The notes beneath the pieces were generated by a model. That model worked only from the letters and a program-made list of their open reading frames with translations, was not told where the DNA came from and searched no databases. This document shows, one piece after another, positions 1-9,354 of a stretch of 64,000 nt of DNA (positions are counted from its first letter, which is position 1; the number at the start of each line of letters is the position of its first letter). Made by a program: the position numbers and the translations under genes. The DNA is from Stieleria tagensis (GTDB lineage Bacteria > Planctomycetota > Planctomycetia > Pirellulales > Pirellulaceae), in NCBI RefSeq assembly GCF_024129865.1, contig NZ_JAMYFE010000046.1, positions 1-64,000 of the forward strand. The letters are read 5' to 3'.

Positions 1-464
1 GGCGTAGAGATGGGATTGAGCCCCGCGGGAGAGTGGAGAGATCGAATCGCAATTTGCCGATCCATTTGAGTTGAAACGGCAGTTTAGCGCTGGCTTCAAA
101 ACGCGTCAGCGAGGGATTTTGGGTGTTAGCGGGATCCCTCGCTGATGCTGCGGGTTACCAAAAAACTGTGCCTGACGCGAAAGCGCATCTTCAAAACTGA
201 CACGTCACGCTGTGAAACAGCGCTGGCTGACGCAACCGCGCACCGTCAAAAGACGCGTCCAACCGTCATGCAACGCTTGTTCAGCGGGTAAACTAGCAAA
301 ACAACGCTTGGTTTCACGCTCCTGATGGCGTAACATTAAGGTGACCGGTATCACACAAGGGGTAGAGTGTACAGTTTGCCCTAGCCCTGCTTCATTGCCT
401 GCCGGCAAGTGAGGTCACTTGCGCACGCAAAATTGTCATCTTCTCTAAAATTGAAAGGCCTCTC
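1..464. other. Leader region with no convincing gene
   Basis: No reading frame here has a recognisable product. The stretch holds the inverted repeat described separately and ends in the leader of the DUF1559 gene. A purine-rich GAAAGG stretch sits a few bases before that gene's ATG and is a plausible weak ribosome binding site. I could not identify a promoter with confidence. Confidence 0.5.
106..145. repeat. Perfect 12-bp inverted repeat
   Basis: The arm TCAGCGAGGGAT at 106-117 is exactly reversed and complemented as ATCCCTCGCTGA at 134-145, with a 16-base loop. No T-run follows on either strand, so it is not a standard intrinsic terminator. It could be a REP-like palindrome or a hairpin ending a gene that lies left of the window. 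Confidence 0.55.
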
Positions 465-1739
465 ATGAATCACGTTGGCTCACCTCCCCGGAATCGTTCC
501 GGTTTTACCCTGGTCGAATTGCTGGTGGTGATTGCCATCATCGGGATTTTGGTGGGACTTCTGTTGCCCGCCGTCCAGGCTGCACGCGAGGCGGCTCGTC
601 GAATGAGCTGCAGTAACAACTTCAAGCAGATTGGCTTGGCGATTCACAACTACCACTCGGCTTTTCAGCAGTTGCCGATCCAGGGTTCTGGCACCTACGG
701 AAATCACTCAACCGTCTGGGCAACTCCCACACCGCTTCACAATCAGGGACAACTGAGCATTTTTGTTGGGTTGTTGCCGTTCATCGAACAGCAGGGTCTG
801 TACGACTCGATCAAGAACGAACAGGTCGGTCGCAATGACGGCCAAGCCATTGCGCCAGGTGGCACACCAGCCGCCCCTTGGCCGGCGATGGGCCCGACTC
901 CATTGACCGACCAGTACAAACCGTGGCTGACCGAGATCCCAGGTTTCCGCTGCCCCAGCGATGGCACCACGGGCCCTCCACAACTGGGCCGCACAAATTA
1001 CGCCGCCGCGATGGGTGACAGCGCTGTTGCCGCAGGTCGTAACGGTTACGTCACGACGACCCTGATCCCCATTTCAAACGCAAGTACACCCAGCCCGAAA
1101 GCGGTTAAAGCGAGCGATCGCGGTTTCTTTTTCCCACGAAAGGAAGGCAAGTTCAAAGACATCTACGATGGTCTTTCAAACACGATCGCTGCGGGTGAAA
1201 TCGTGACCGACTTGGGTGACCAAGATTTCCGCACATCACTGGCTGGTGGCAACGGAGAAACCGACGGAATGATCTATCCTCCGACCGGCACCGCGAGCGG
1301 TCAAGCCAATTTCTGTAAACAGTTCATCTCGCCCACCGACCCGACGTTCTGGTCCGACGGCACCGATGGCGGAACTCCCCCACCGGTCATTTACGAAGAT
1401 GAATATTCCCGTGGGGGTGCTTGGGCGAGCATGTTGTACATGCACACCTGCGTGAACATGATCCTGCCCCCGAACCGCGAAACGTGCGGAGTTGAAAACC
1501 CCTTCAACGCCGCAACCGTTCCCCCTAGCAGTCGTCACCAGGGCGGAGCCCATGTGTTGCTGGGCGACGGAGCCGTCGTGTTCATGACCGATTCGATCGA
1601 AGCCGGCGATTCCAACAGCGGACCGGTTGCATTCGATGGCGTCGGTGCTTTCAAACCCGGTCGTAAGAGTCCCTATGGGCTGTGGGGAGCACTTGGAACA
1701 CGCGCCTCCAAAGAAGTGATCGACGAAAGTTTCCAGTGA
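465..1739 (+). CDS. DUF1559 domain protein with prepilin-like N-terminus
   Basis: This is a 424-aa member of the planctomycete DUF1559 (SBP_bac_10) family. Residues 12-35 carry the type IV prepilin cleavage and hydrophobic segment ([19 protein letters not shown]), followed by the family block [17 protein letters not shown] and an N-N-F-K-Q helix. Near the C-terminus is the usual [17 protein letters not shown] block with the H-x9-DG signature. In related pseudopilins the Gly-Phe bond is cut by prepilin peptidase and the protein is exported; the molecular role of DUF1559 proteins is not known. The gene stands alone and ends 34 bases before a strong terminator. Three more family members lie in this window. 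Family assignment is secure, function is not. Confidence 0.93.
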   Translation: MNHVGSPPRNRSGFTLVELLVVIAIIGILVGLLLPAVQAAREAARRMSCSNNFKQIGLAIHNYHSAFQQLPIQGSGTYGNHSTVWATPTPLHNQGQLSIFVGLLPFIEQQGLYDSIKNEQVGRNDGQAIAPGGTPAAPWPAMGPTPLTDQYKPWLTEIPGFRCPSDGTTGPPQLGRTNYAAAMGDSAVAAGRNGYVTTTLIPISNASTPSPKAVKASDRGFFFPRKEGKFKDIYDGLSNTIAAGEIVTDLGDQDFRTSLAGGNGETDGMIYPPTGTASGQANFCKQFISPTDPTFWSDGTDGGTPPPVIYEDEYSRGGAWASMLYMHTCVNMILPPNRETCGVENPFNAATVPPSSRHQGGAHVLLGDGAVVFMTDSIEAGDSNSGPVAFDGVGAFKPGRKSPYGLWGALGTRASKEVIDESFQ

Positions 1740-1773
1740 TTCGTCTCGAAGACGACAAACCCTAAATCCACGA

Positions 1774-1812
1774 CGGCTCGTTTCGCTCCCGCCTGCGAAA
1801 CGAGCCGTTTTT
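1774..1812 (+). terminator. Intrinsic terminator after the DUF1559 gene
   Basis: A 13-bp perfect stem (CGGCTCGTTTCGC at 1774-1786 paired with 1795-1807) has an 8-base loop and is followed by five T on the plus strand. It ends the upstream DUF1559 transcript and lies just before arfB, so arfB probably has its own promoter or depends on read-through. Confidence 0.85.
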
Positions 1813-1843
1813 GGTTTCCAACGGAGCCCCCGACGAACGTCCG

Positions 1844-2269
1844 ATGAGTGATTTGTATATCAACGCACGGTTGACCATTCCCAGTTCAGAACTCGGGATC
1901 ACGGCGGCACGCAGCAGTGGGCCGGGTGGCCAAAACGTTAACAAAGTCAACTCCAAGATCACGCTGCGATGGTCTCCGCGAAAGTGCACTCTGATCGATC
2001 CGGCCTGGCGAGCCCGGTTTCTCTCACGCAACGCCAATCGCATCAATCGAGAGGGCGAACTGGTGTTGCACAGCGAACGCTATCGCGATCAGCCACGCAA
2101 TTTGGCTGATGCCAGGCAACGCTTGGTCGAACTGCTGTTGGATTGCCGCGAGCCGGCGAAACAGCGCAAGAAAACCCGCCCGACGCTGGGCAGCAAACGC
2201 CGCCACAAAGAAGCCAAAACACAGAAGAGCCAAAAGAAACAAAACCGCAGCATGCGGTTTGATGGTTGA
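1844..2269 (+). CDS. arfB: Alternative ribosome-rescue factor ArfB (peptidyl-tRNA hydrolase)
   Basis: The 141-aa product matches the ArfB/YaeJ/ICT1 family, which enters stalled ribosomes without an A-site codon and hydrolyses the peptidyl-tRNA ester. The GGQ catalytic motif is at residues 28-30 in the context SSGPGGQNVNKVNSKITLRW. The C-terminal 40 residues are very basic (Lys, Arg and Gln rich), as expected for the tail that threads into the empty mRNA channel. I chose the ATG giving MSDLYINAR. An in-frame TTG 33 bases upstream lies inside the T-run of the preceding terminator and is unlikely to be used. Length is normal for the family. The next gene converges from the other strand. Confidence 0.93.
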   Translation: MSDLYINARLTIPSSELGITAARSSGPGGQNVNKVNSKITLRWSPRKCTLIDPAWRARFLSRNANRINREGELVLHSERYRDQPRNLADARQRLVELLLDCREPAKQRKKTRPTLGSKRRHKEAKTQKSQKKQNRSMRFDG

Positions 2270-2326
2270 TTCTGGGTGAACATGAAAACGTTTTCCCCCG
2301 GCGGGATTCCGCGCCGGCTGCGATTC

Positions 2327-4144
2327 TCACGGCTGGGGTGGCAACAGCAATCGGAATCGGCATCCACTGCCGGTGGGTGGATCTAGGATCTGGATTTCGC
2401 CGCCGTGCTCTTTCAGAATCTTGGCACTCACGGGCAGTCCCAACCCGGTCCCGCGAGCGCCTTTCTTGGACTCAAACAGCGAAAAAATCTTTTGGCGGTC
2501 TTCGGGTGACACCCCGGGGCCGTTGTCGATTACGTCGATAAACCAGCCGAGTTCGGGTTGATAGCCAGTCTGGATTTCGACTTTCCCCACAGCTGCCGCG
2601 TCATTGTCATCGTCGGTCGAAGCTGCTCGCTCTCCATGGACGGCATCGATCGCATTGGTCACCAAATTCAAGATGGCTTGGTGCAACGCATCCGGATCAA
2701 ACTGTGCGGCTGGCAAGTCGTCTGCGGGATGGAACTCCAACTGCACCTCCGACTCCGCCGCCCGCGACACCATCAGCTCGACAACGTCGGCGGTGGTTTC
2801 GTTCAGATCGCCTTGCACGCGTTGCGGCTCGCGTTCTTTGGAGAACGTCAGCATGTCCATCACCAAGTTGGAGATGCGTTCTTGGTTGCGGTCGACCATC
2901 CCCCAGCCACGGCGCACCGCATCGGTGTCATCCCGTTTCAAGCCGGCTTCGATCAAGTAACTGCCACCGCGAATTCCCTGCAAGATATTTTTGACGTGAT
3001 GCGAAAGCGTGGCGATGGTTTGCCCCATCGCAGCCAGTCGTTCGCTTTGCAGAACCGCGCTGTAATAGAACGTGTCTTCGATTGCCAAAGCCGCTTGGTG
3101 GCCGATGGCGGTGATCAACCGCAAATGTTCGTCGCTGAATCGGTGCGTCATCCCGGTTTTGACAATTTGACCGGGTGACGTGTAGGTGTCGATATACAGC
3201 GCCCCGACAATGTCGTATCGACCTTGTAGCGGAACACACAACGCCTCGCGTACGCCGCCTTGTACGATGGATGCCGCGGCATCAAACCGGGCATCGTCAG
3301 TGGCATCGCTGGTGCGCACTCCCTCGGCTCGCTCCAGCACATAGTCCAGGATCGTACTGCTGATGCTGATCGGCGATCCCGATTCACGCTGTCCTGATTC
3401 GGTTTGGCGATCACACCGCGCCGCGGGACGCAATTGGTTGGTTTCATTATCGCGCAGCATGATGCAACCGCGATCGGCATCGACCCAATCAAACACCAAT
3501 CGCAGGATTCGATCGAGTAATTCGTCCAGATCATCGGTGCGGCCCACCGCCAGCGCGGTCAGGTACATCACCTCCAGCGATCGGTCGCTATCGGTGATCG
3601 TGTGCATCACCGATTCGCTGGAATCCGAGACCGACACCGAGGCATCGCTGGGCTGCGAAAGCGATGTCTCCAACGGCGAGGATGGTTCCGGTTGATCGTG
3701 ATCCGCGGGATTCCCATAGGAGGACACGGAGTCCAAACGGATGTCACCGGCGCGCGAGGTCGGGCGCACAAAGGATGAAATGATCCGGCTGGCATCCGCG
3801 CCGCTAGTTTGGCGAACAATGTCCACGCCATGCGCCGCTTCGATCGCTGTGGGTTGTCCGGTGCCGGTGAAGATCAACAGCGAGGTGCCGATTTCAATGC
3901 GATCCCCACTGGCCAGCGGTTGCCGGGAAACCCGCTCGCCATTGACCTGTGTGCCGTTGCTGCTTTTCAAATCAACCAACACACAGTCGCCGCCGGTGAT
4001 CCGGATTTCCGCATGATTCCGGGATGCCTCGCTGTCGAGCAACTGCAGGTCGTTCAGCGTGTCTCGGCCGATGCGCACGACTGCCCCGCTGAGCACAAAG
4101 TGCTTGCCTTGGTCCCGTCCTCGCACAACGTAGAGTGATGCCAT
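2327..4144 (-). CDS. FHA-GAF sensor histidine kinase
   Basis: This 605-aa soluble protein has three parts. An FHA phosphothreonine-binding domain covers about residues 1-95, with GRD, SRNHAEI and SSNGTQVNG motifs. A GAF sensor domain follows at about 190-350. A histidine kinase core completes it, with a dimerisation helix carrying SHHVKN (His382/His383) and a GHKL ATPase with N-box NLVTNAIDA, DNGPGV and GTGLGL boxes. No transmembrane segment is evident. The start was set at MASLYVVRG because FHA begins there; an in-frame extension of 103 codons is possible but does not look like a domain. No response regulator is adjacent, so it is an orphan kinase here. It is divergent from the MoxR gene, with a 219-base gap that presumably holds both promoters. 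FHA at the N-terminus suggests input from Ser/Thr kinases, an inference. Confidence 0.88.
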   Translation of the reverse strand: MASLYVVRGRDQGKHFVLSGAVVRIGRDTLNDLQLLDSEASRNHAEIRITGGDCVLVDLKSSNGTQVNGERVSRQPLASGDRIEIGTSLLIFTGTGQPTAIEAAHGVDIVRQTSGADASRIISSFVRPTSRAGDIRLDSVSSYGNPADHDQPEPSSPLETSLSQPSDASVSVSDSSESVMHTITDSDRSLEVMYLTALAVGRTDDLDELLDRILRLVFDWVDADRGCIMLRDNETNQLRPAARCDRQTESGQRESGSPISISSTILDYVLERAEGVRTSDATDDARFDAAASIVQGGVREALCVPLQGRYDIVGALYIDTYTSPGQIVKTGMTHRFSDEHLRLITAIGHQAALAIEDTFYYSAVLQSERLAAMGQTIATLSHHVKNILQGIRGGSYLIEAGLKRDDTDAVRRGWGMVDRNQERISNLVMDMLTFSKEREPQRVQGDLNETTADVVELMVSRAAESEVQLEFHPADDLPAAQFDPDALHQAILNLVTNAIDAVHGERAASTDDDNDAAAVGKVEIQTGYQPELGWFIDVIDNGPGVSPEDRQKIFSLFESKKGARGTGLGLPVSAKILKEHGGEIQILDPPTGSGCRFRLLLPPQP

Positions 4145-4363
4145 GCCACAAAGGATACGCTGGTTCACAACCGGATTAAACCCGGTTCCTGAAATGAGGC
4201 CTCGACCGGCCGAGTCGGCTTTTCCCGGGCCGTCATTTTCGCAGTAGAATAGAAGCCCCGACCGCGTCCGATTTGCAATTGATTTTGTGGTGACTTCTGT
4301 TGCATCGCTGGCGTTCCAAATGGTGACCTGACAGTTCCCACCCGATTCTCGAGCATTTTCTTC

Positions 4364-5410
4364 ATGGTCCAGCCTCCTCCGATCGAGCCAAGCGTTAGCG
4401 ATTCCAGCGACGATGATGCCGTGCAAACGGCACAGTTGGTCAAAGCCTGTCAAGCGATCCGTCGCCAGGTCGGGCGGATCGTGGTGGGCCAGGACGAAGT
4501 CATTGAACAGTTGCTGATCGCGATCCTATCTCGCGGCCACTGTTTGCTCGAAGGCGTGCCGGGACTGGCCAAGACACTGATGATTCGCACGCTGGCGGAT
4601 TCGATGCATTTGGATTTCCATCGCATTCAGTTCACGCCCGATTTGATGCCGGGCGACATCACGGGGACCGACATCATCCAAGAGGATCCGGAAACCGGCC
4701 GCCGCCAGTTTCTATTCGAGCGTGGCCCGGTGTTCACGCAGATGTTGCTGGCCGATGAAATCAACCGCACGCCGCCCAAGACCCAAGCGGCGTTGTTGGA
4801 GGCGATGCAGGAGCACGAAGTCACCGCCGGCGGGAAAACATACAAGTTGAAAGAGCCGTTTTTTGTTTTGGCGACGCAAAACCCCATCGAGCAAGAGGGC
4901 ACTTATCCGTTGCCCGAAGCCCAGCGGGATCGATTCTTGTTCCATGTGGTCGTCGACTACCCCAGTCGCGAAGAGGAATCTGAAATTGTCGATCGAACCA
5001 CATCGACATTTGATGCCACAGTCGAGGCAGTGGTCAGCGGCGAACAGATCATTGCGTTTCAGAAAACGGTGCGTCGAGTCCCGCTGCCGCCGCACGTCAA
5101 AGAATGGGTGCTCGATGCCGTTCGCTCGGTCCGGCCGCGCGACCCACAAAGCGCTTCGTGGGCAAAAGAATTGATCGAGTGGGGACCGGGGCCTCGGGCC
5201 AGCCAGCAACTGGTGCTGGCGTCTAAAGCACGAGCGCTAATGCATGGGCGTCCGCACGTCACGATTGATGACGTGCAAACACTTGCTTTTCCGGTTTTGC
5301 GTCACCGTATCGTGCCGACCTTCACCGCCGAAGCCGACGGGATCACGGTCGACGATTTGATCCGGCGATTGATCAAGGACCTGGCACCGAAGAAGACTGC
5401 GGCGCTGTAG
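4364..5410 (+). CDS. MoxR-family AAA+ ATPase
   Basis: The 348-aa product is a MoxR-type AAA+ ATPase. The Walker A motif GVPGLAKT is at residues 64-71, Walker B LLADEIN at 128-134, and the sensor segment [19 protein letters not shown] follows. The C-terminal lid domain includes GPRASQQLV. MoxR proteins act as chaperone-like ATPases that assemble or activate partner proteins, often together with DUF58 and von Willebrand A proteins. None of those partners is adjacent here, because frr converges immediately downstream, so the client is unknown. Length is normal. The nearest neighbour is the divergent FHA kinase. Family is certain. Confidence 0.93.
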   Translation: MVQPPPIEPSVSDSSDDDAVQTAQLVKACQAIRRQVGRIVVGQDEVIEQLLIAILSRGHCLLEGVPGLAKTLMIRTLADSMHLDFHRIQFTPDLMPGDITGTDIIQEDPETGRRQFLFERGPVFTQMLLADEINRTPPKTQAALLEAMQEHEVTAGGKTYKLKEPFFVLATQNPIEQEGTYPLPEAQRDRFLFHVVVDYPSREEESEIVDRTTSTFDATVEAVVSGEQIIAFQKTVRRVPLPPHVKEWVLDAVRSVRPRDPQSASWAKELIEWGPGPRASQQLVLASKARALMHGRPHVTIDDVQTLAFPVLRHRIVPTFTAEADGITVDDLIRRLIKDLAPKKTAAL

Positions 5411-5429
5411 GGCGTCGTTCGGGCAATCC

Positions 5430-5990
5430 TTAGCTATCCATCACTTCGGATTCGCGGTTCTTTGCCAGTTCGTTGACTTGTTCCTCGAACTTTTTCGTCA
5501 ACTCTTGGACTTCGTTCTTCAGCTTGTCACGATCATCTTCGCTGACCGCTTTGTCTTTCTCAAGTTGATCGGCGGTCTTGTTGGCGTCGCGACGAATGTT
5601 GCGGATCGAGATCTTGGAATCTTCGGCCAGTTCTTTAATCCGCGAAACCATCTTCTTGCGGACATCGGTCGACAGCGCCGGAACGTTCAACCGGATCACA
5701 CGTCCGTCATTCTGTGGATTCAATCCCAAATCGCTACCCACGATCGCTTTCTCGATGTCTTTGATCGTTGCGGCATCGTAAGGCCGAATCAAGATTTGCT
5801 GGGGTTCGGGCGTGCCGATCGACGCCAATTGCTTCAAAGGTGATGTCGAACCATAGGCTTCGACTTTCAGTGAATCGACCAAGCCCGGGGTTGCGCGTCC
5901 GGTGCGAATTCCAGAAAGTTGCGTACCCAATACGCTGATCGCTTTTTCCATGCGTTCTTCGGCGTCCATCAAGGTTTCTTCTACGGACAT
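5430..5990 (-). CDS. frr: Ribosome recycling factor
   Basis: The 186-aa protein is ribosome recycling factor, which splits post-termination ribosomes together with EF-G. Diagnostic segments are SGIRTGRATPGLVD, LKQLASIGTPEPQQILIRPYD, IRLNVPALSTDVRKKM and the C-terminal helix with ELTKKFEEQVNELAKNRE. I chose the ATG giving MSVEETLMDA because AAGGA lies about eight bases before it. The ATG three codons upstream touches that motif and would be too close. It is the last gene of the rpsB-tsf-pyrH-frr block, about 200 bases downstream of pyrH, the same order as in many bacteria. It converges with the MoxR gene. Confidence 0.96.
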   Translation of the reverse strand: MSVEETLMDAEERMEKAISVLGTQLSGIRTGRATPGLVDSLKVEAYGSTSPLKQLASIGTPEPQQILIRPYDAATIKDIEKAIVGSDLGLNPQNDGRVIRLNVPALSTDVRKKMVSRIKELAEDSKISIRNIRRDANKTADQLEKDKAVSEDDRDKLKNEVQELTKKFEEQVNELAKNRESEVMDS

Positions 5991-6187
5991 GCTGAGCATC
6001 CTTGGGTTAGGGGAGTAACGATGACTATGTGAGTGTAGCTAGTTTTGAAGGCTTGCGCGTGTGTTGCGCTGTCGCGGTTGCACGGGCACGGTCGTACCGG
6101 CGCGGTTGCACGCGCCAGCCAAATCAAGTCCATCCGATCGCTTCCGTTCCGCAGGCGGGAGCAGGGGGCGAAAAATTGGATCGCTTG

Positions 6188-6934
6188 CTATTTTTCGGCA
6201 CCAATCCAGGTCCCGACGCTTTGCCCGTTGACCGCCTGGACGATGCTGCCTTCCTTTTTGAAATTAAACACCAGGATCGGCGTGTTGTGTTCTTGGCACA
6301 GCGCGATTGCGGTGGCATCCATCACCCGCAATTGTTTTTCGGTGACATCGCGATAGGTCAAGCGGTCGTACAGCACCGCGTGAGGGTTTTTTTCTGGGTC
6401 GTCACTATAAACGCCATCGACCCGTGTCGCTTTGAGAACCACATCGGCATCGATTTCCAGTGCCCGCTGTGCCGCGGCGGTGTCGGTGGTGACGAACGGG
6501 TTGCCGATTCCGGCGGCCAAGATAATGACACGCCCCTTGCTCAAATGGTGTAGCGCGCGGCGGCGAATAAAGTTCTCGGCGATCTTGTCCATCGGCACCG
6601 CCGACATCACCCGCGTGCGCAAGCCAAACGTTTCCAAGGCGTCTTGCATGGCCAATGAATTGATCACCGTTGCCAACATGCCCATGTAGTGCGCGGTGGC
6701 TTCTTGGACCAATGCGTTGCTGCCGGAAAACTGCGCTCCTCGCAAGATGTTTCCGCCACCGACGACGATTGCAATCTCGCAGCCGCTGCTGTGTGCTTGG
6801 TGGATCTGTCGCGCGATGTCCGACATTTCCTTGCTGCTGATGCCGCGACCACCGGAATCGGCCAAGCTTTCGCCGCTCAGTTTAAGGACGACCCGTTTAA
6901 AACGGAGATCTGGATTCGGTGTGGCGTCTGGCAT
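6188..6934 (-). CDS. pyrH: UMP kinase
   Basis: The 248-aa protein is the bacterial hexameric UMP kinase of the amino-acid kinase fold, which makes UDP from UMP and ATP in pyrimidine nucleotide synthesis. Diagnostic stretches are [75 protein letters not shown] and the C-terminal [20 protein letters not shown]. An AGGA lies about ten bases before the ATG. The gene sits between tsf and frr in the conserved translation block. A terminator-like hairpin separates it from tsf. Confidence 0.96.
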   Translation of the reverse strand: MPDATPNPDLRFKRVVLKLSGESLADSGGRGISSKEMSDIARQIHQAHSSGCEIAIVVGGGNILRGAQFSGSNALVQEATAHYMGMLATVINSLAMQDALETFGLRTRVMSAVPMDKIAENFIRRRALHHLSKGRVIILAAGIGNPFVTTDTAAAQRALEIDADVVLKATRVDGVYSDDPEKNPHAVLYDRLTYRDVTEKQLRVMDATAIALCQEHNTPILVFNFKKEGSIVQAVNGQSVGTWIGAEK

Positions 6935-6981
6935 AGTGGATCGGTCCTAGTTGGTTGCGCGGTGGTTGTTTTAATGATACG

Positions 6982-7020
6982 AAAAAACCTCGTTGCTCCC
7001 GAGAGGGGACAACGAGGTTT
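6982..7020 (-). terminator. Hairpin with T-run between tsf and pyrH
   Basis: Read on the minus strand, AAACCTCGTTG pairs with CAACGAGGTTT around a short loop and is followed by a run of T. It starts about 30 bases after the tsf stop and about 50 bases before the pyrH start. It has the shape of an intrinsic terminator or attenuator inside the block. Confidence 0.8.
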
Positions 7021-7049
7021 CTGAGATTGTCGGTGGTGTCGCTAAGCAA

Positions 7050-8036
7050 TCACGACGATGCGGCGCCGACGGCGACACGTTTGAACGCAACGACTTCGGC
7101 ATCCGGGCTGAACTGCTTAATCGCGGCTTCCACGGTTTGTGTGTCGTCCAGAGCGTAGAACTGGCTGAGCAAGCAGCGTTCTTGATCTAGCAATGTGTTG
7201 TCGGCGATGAATCGCTCGATCTTGCCCGGCAAGATTCGGTCCCAGATCTTTTCCGGTTTGCCTTCGGCTTCCAGTTCCGCTTTGATCTCGGCCTCGGCCT
7301 TGGCCATGACTTCCGGCGTCAACTGTGAACGGCTGGCGAATTGTGGCACGGTCTTTTCTGGTTTGCCCAATCGAACACGGTCTTCGTTTTCGATCTTGAT
7401 CTGGCTTTGCAGCGACTCGGTTTCTTTGATCACCAATTCGGCATCAAATTCATCGGGCGTCAAAATCGACGGTCGCATGGCGGCGATGTGCATGGCCAAA
7501 CCGCGGAAAAACTGCGGCGCGTCGGCGTCTTTGCCACCGTGCACGTAGGACACCAGCACGCCGATTTTGCTTCCGGCGTGAATGTACGATGCCAGATTGG
7601 CGCCTTCGACGGTTTGAAAGTCGGCGACTTCGATCTTTTCACCGATCGTACCGGTTCGTTCGACCAATTTTTCGCCAACGGTCGTGCCGTCATAGGCCAA
7701 TGCGGCAACTTCTTCTTTGGTCTTGGCGCCCTGCTCAAGTGCCAGTTTTGCCAAATCGTCAGCCAGTGCCAGGAAGTCTTCGTTTTTGGCAACGAAGTCT
7801 GTTTCGCAGCTGAGGGCCAACAGCACGCCGCGGCCGCCATCGATTTGTGCCGCTACGACACCTTCGTTGGCTTCACGATCGGCACGCTTGGCCGCAACTT
7901 TTTGGCCTTTCTTGCGCAGGTAATCCAAGGCGCCTTCAATGTCACCGCCCGATTCTTCGAGCGCTTTTTTACAGTCCATCATGCCGGCGCCGGTGGACTT
8001 GCGTAGCTCACTTACGTCTTTGGCTGAGATCGCCAT
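7050..8036 (-). CDS. tsf: Translation elongation factor Ts
   Basis: The 328-aa protein is EF-Ts, the nucleotide exchange factor for EF-Tu. The N-terminal UBA-like domain (VSELRKSTGAGMMDCKKALE) is followed by the EF-Tu contact segment LSCETDFVAKNEDF and the dimerisation region with YIHAGSKIGVLV. Near the C-terminus is a second conserved segment, LLSQFYALDD. Two ATG codons stand side by side at the start. GGAG is three bases from the first and six from the second, so I chose the second. It lies 92 bases downstream of rpsB, the typical pairing. Confidence 0.96.
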   Translation of the reverse strand: MAISAKDVSELRKSTGAGMMDCKKALEESGGDIEGALDYLRKKGQKVAAKRADREANEGVVAAQIDGGRGVLLALSCETDFVAKNEDFLALADDLAKLALEQGAKTKEEVAALAYDGTTVGEKLVERTGTIGEKIEVADFQTVEGANLASYIHAGSKIGVLVSYVHGGKDADAPQFFRGLAMHIAAMRPSILTPDEFDAELVIKETESLQSQIKIENEDRVRLGKPEKTVPQFASRSQLTPEVMAKAEAEIKAELEAEGKPEKIWDRILPGKIERFIADNTLLDQERCLLSQFYALDDTQTVEAAIKQFSPDAEVVAFKRVAVGAASS

Positions 8037-8128
8037 CATTTACTCCAGCTAGTCTAAAATCGACTGATTCAGTCGCAGTCGTTGAATATCTTGCGTGTGG
8101 GGAAGGGTACGTTTGTCTGGTTGATGCA

Positions 8129-8911
8129 CTAGGCATCAGGAGCCGCTTCCTGCGCCGCAGGTTCAGCTGCGGCTTCCTCGGCCGGGGCCGCTGCTTTGGC
8201 CGGCGCTGCTTCCGGTGCTGCAACCTCGTTTTGACCCTTGCCGCTGATCACCGCGTCGGCGAGTTGCTTGAGGATCAATTCGATGCTGCGGATGCCGTCA
8301 TCGTTGCCGGGGATCGGCAGATCGATCAGGGAGGGATCGCTGTCGGTGTCGATCAAACCAACCGTGGTGATGCCCAATCGCTTGGCTTCGCGAACGGCAT
8401 TGCGCTCTTTGCCGGGGTCGACGATGAACAAGCACTCGGGCAAGCGGTTCATCGATCGCAAACCGTTCAGGTTGCGGTACATCTTGCGATACTCACGATT
8501 CAAAGCCGACTGCATTTTCTTGCTGTAGGCGTTGATGGCGTCGCCACCACGAATCGATTCCAGTTCTTCCAGACGGGTCAGGCGACTGCGAATGGTACGG
8601 AAGTTGGTCAACGTACCACCCAACCAACGCTCGCTGACAAATGGCATGCCACAACGCAACGCTTGTTCCTCGATCGCTTCACCAGCCTGACGCTTGGTGC
8701 CGACGAACAAGATCAGCGAGCCGCCGGAAGCGACTTGACCGAGGTATTTGCGGGCACGCAACATGCCACGCAGTGTTTCACGGATATCCAGAATGTGGAT
8801 CTGGTTTTTCTTGCCGAAGATGTAAGGCTCCATCTTCGGGTTCCACAAACTCGTGCGGTGGCCAAAGTGGACACCGGCTTCAATCATTTCTTGGACGATT
8901 GGATTAGACAT
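8129..8911 (-). CDS. rpsB: 30S ribosomal protein S2
   Basis: The 260-aa protein is ribosomal protein S2. Key segments are [24 protein letters not shown]-like [46 protein letters not shown] and [20 protein letters not shown]. About 30 residues rich in Ala, Glu and Pro extend the C-terminus beyond the usual end and are probably disordered. The start at MSNPIVQEM is supported by AGGAGA ten bases upstream; a frame extension of 38 codons has no S2 similarity. It is the first gene of the rpsB-tsf-pyrH-frr block. Confidence 0.97.
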   Translation of the reverse strand: MSNPIVQEMIEAGVHFGHRTSLWNPKMEPYIFGKKNQIHILDIRETLRGMLRARKYLGQVASGGSLILFVGTKRQAGEAIEEQALRCGMPFVSERWLGGTLTNFRTIRSRLTRLEELESIRGGDAINAYSKKMQSALNREYRKMYRNLNGLRSMNRLPECLFIVDPGKERNAVREAKRLGITTVGLIDTDSDPSLIDLPIPGNDDGIRSIELILKQLADAVISGKGQNEVAAPEAAPAKAAAPAEEAAAEPAAQEAAPDA

Positions 8912-9354
8912 CGAGACAGAATCTCCTGAGTCATTGTCAACGTGGGCATCACGAAACGGCAAAATCTCCGTTCCCAGGGTCAAGCGGCCGGCTCTGTGTT
9001 GCCAAAAGCAACGTTGCCGAAGCACCGCCCCCGCCGTCAGCGGGTCCCTTCATCCCGTAAGCGTGGACAAAAAAGGGGGTGAAAGAGCAGAAAACGAAAT
9101 GTGTTCCGCAAGGTCGCAAAGCGTAGCGAAACCGGGGTGTGGTCACAAGTTCCAAGTTTTCCATCGGCCGGGTTTCTTTTGCCTCTGGAGCAAACTGCGA
9201 CGGATTCTGGCTCCGTCTGCTTGGGGGATAGGTCGCAACGGTCCCTACTGTGATAATCGAAGCCGGCAGCAGTGGGCCAATCAAGGTTCGCTGGCTGCTC
9301 GCGTTATTTGCGGTTTATTGATTGCGAATCTTCTTTCCCCCCGCGCTGCCGAAC
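8912..9354. other. Divergent intergenic region upstream of rpsB
   Basis: This stretch separates rpsB (minus) from the unknown secreted-size gene (plus). It should contain the rpsB promoter and leader and the promoter of the plus-strand gene. The rpsB ribosome binding site AGGAGA is at 8922-8927 on the minus strand. I looked for an S2-type autoregulatory leader and could not recognise one by eye. Confidence 0.45.
8922..8927 (-). promoter_or_regulatory. Ribosome binding site of rpsB
   Basis: AGGAGA on the minus strand lies ten bases before the rpsB ATG and fixes that start over the longer frame. Confidence 0.8.

Noticed and set aside
205-408. 67-codon minus-strand frame in the left gene-free region
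   Set aside because: No recognisable domain, no good start, and composition unlike neighbouring proteins.
2558-3178. Plus-strand frame of about 200 codons opposite the histidine kinase
   Set aside because: Complementary to the well-supported kinase domain; no family features.
7341-8006. Plus-strand 221-codon frame opposite tsf
   Set aside because: Antisense of EF-Ts, Cys/Phe-rich composition typical of a shadow frame.
8912-9354. Possible S2 leader RNA or riboswitch upstream of rpsB
   Set aside because: I could not find a conserved secondary structure by eye; a covariance search would be needed.
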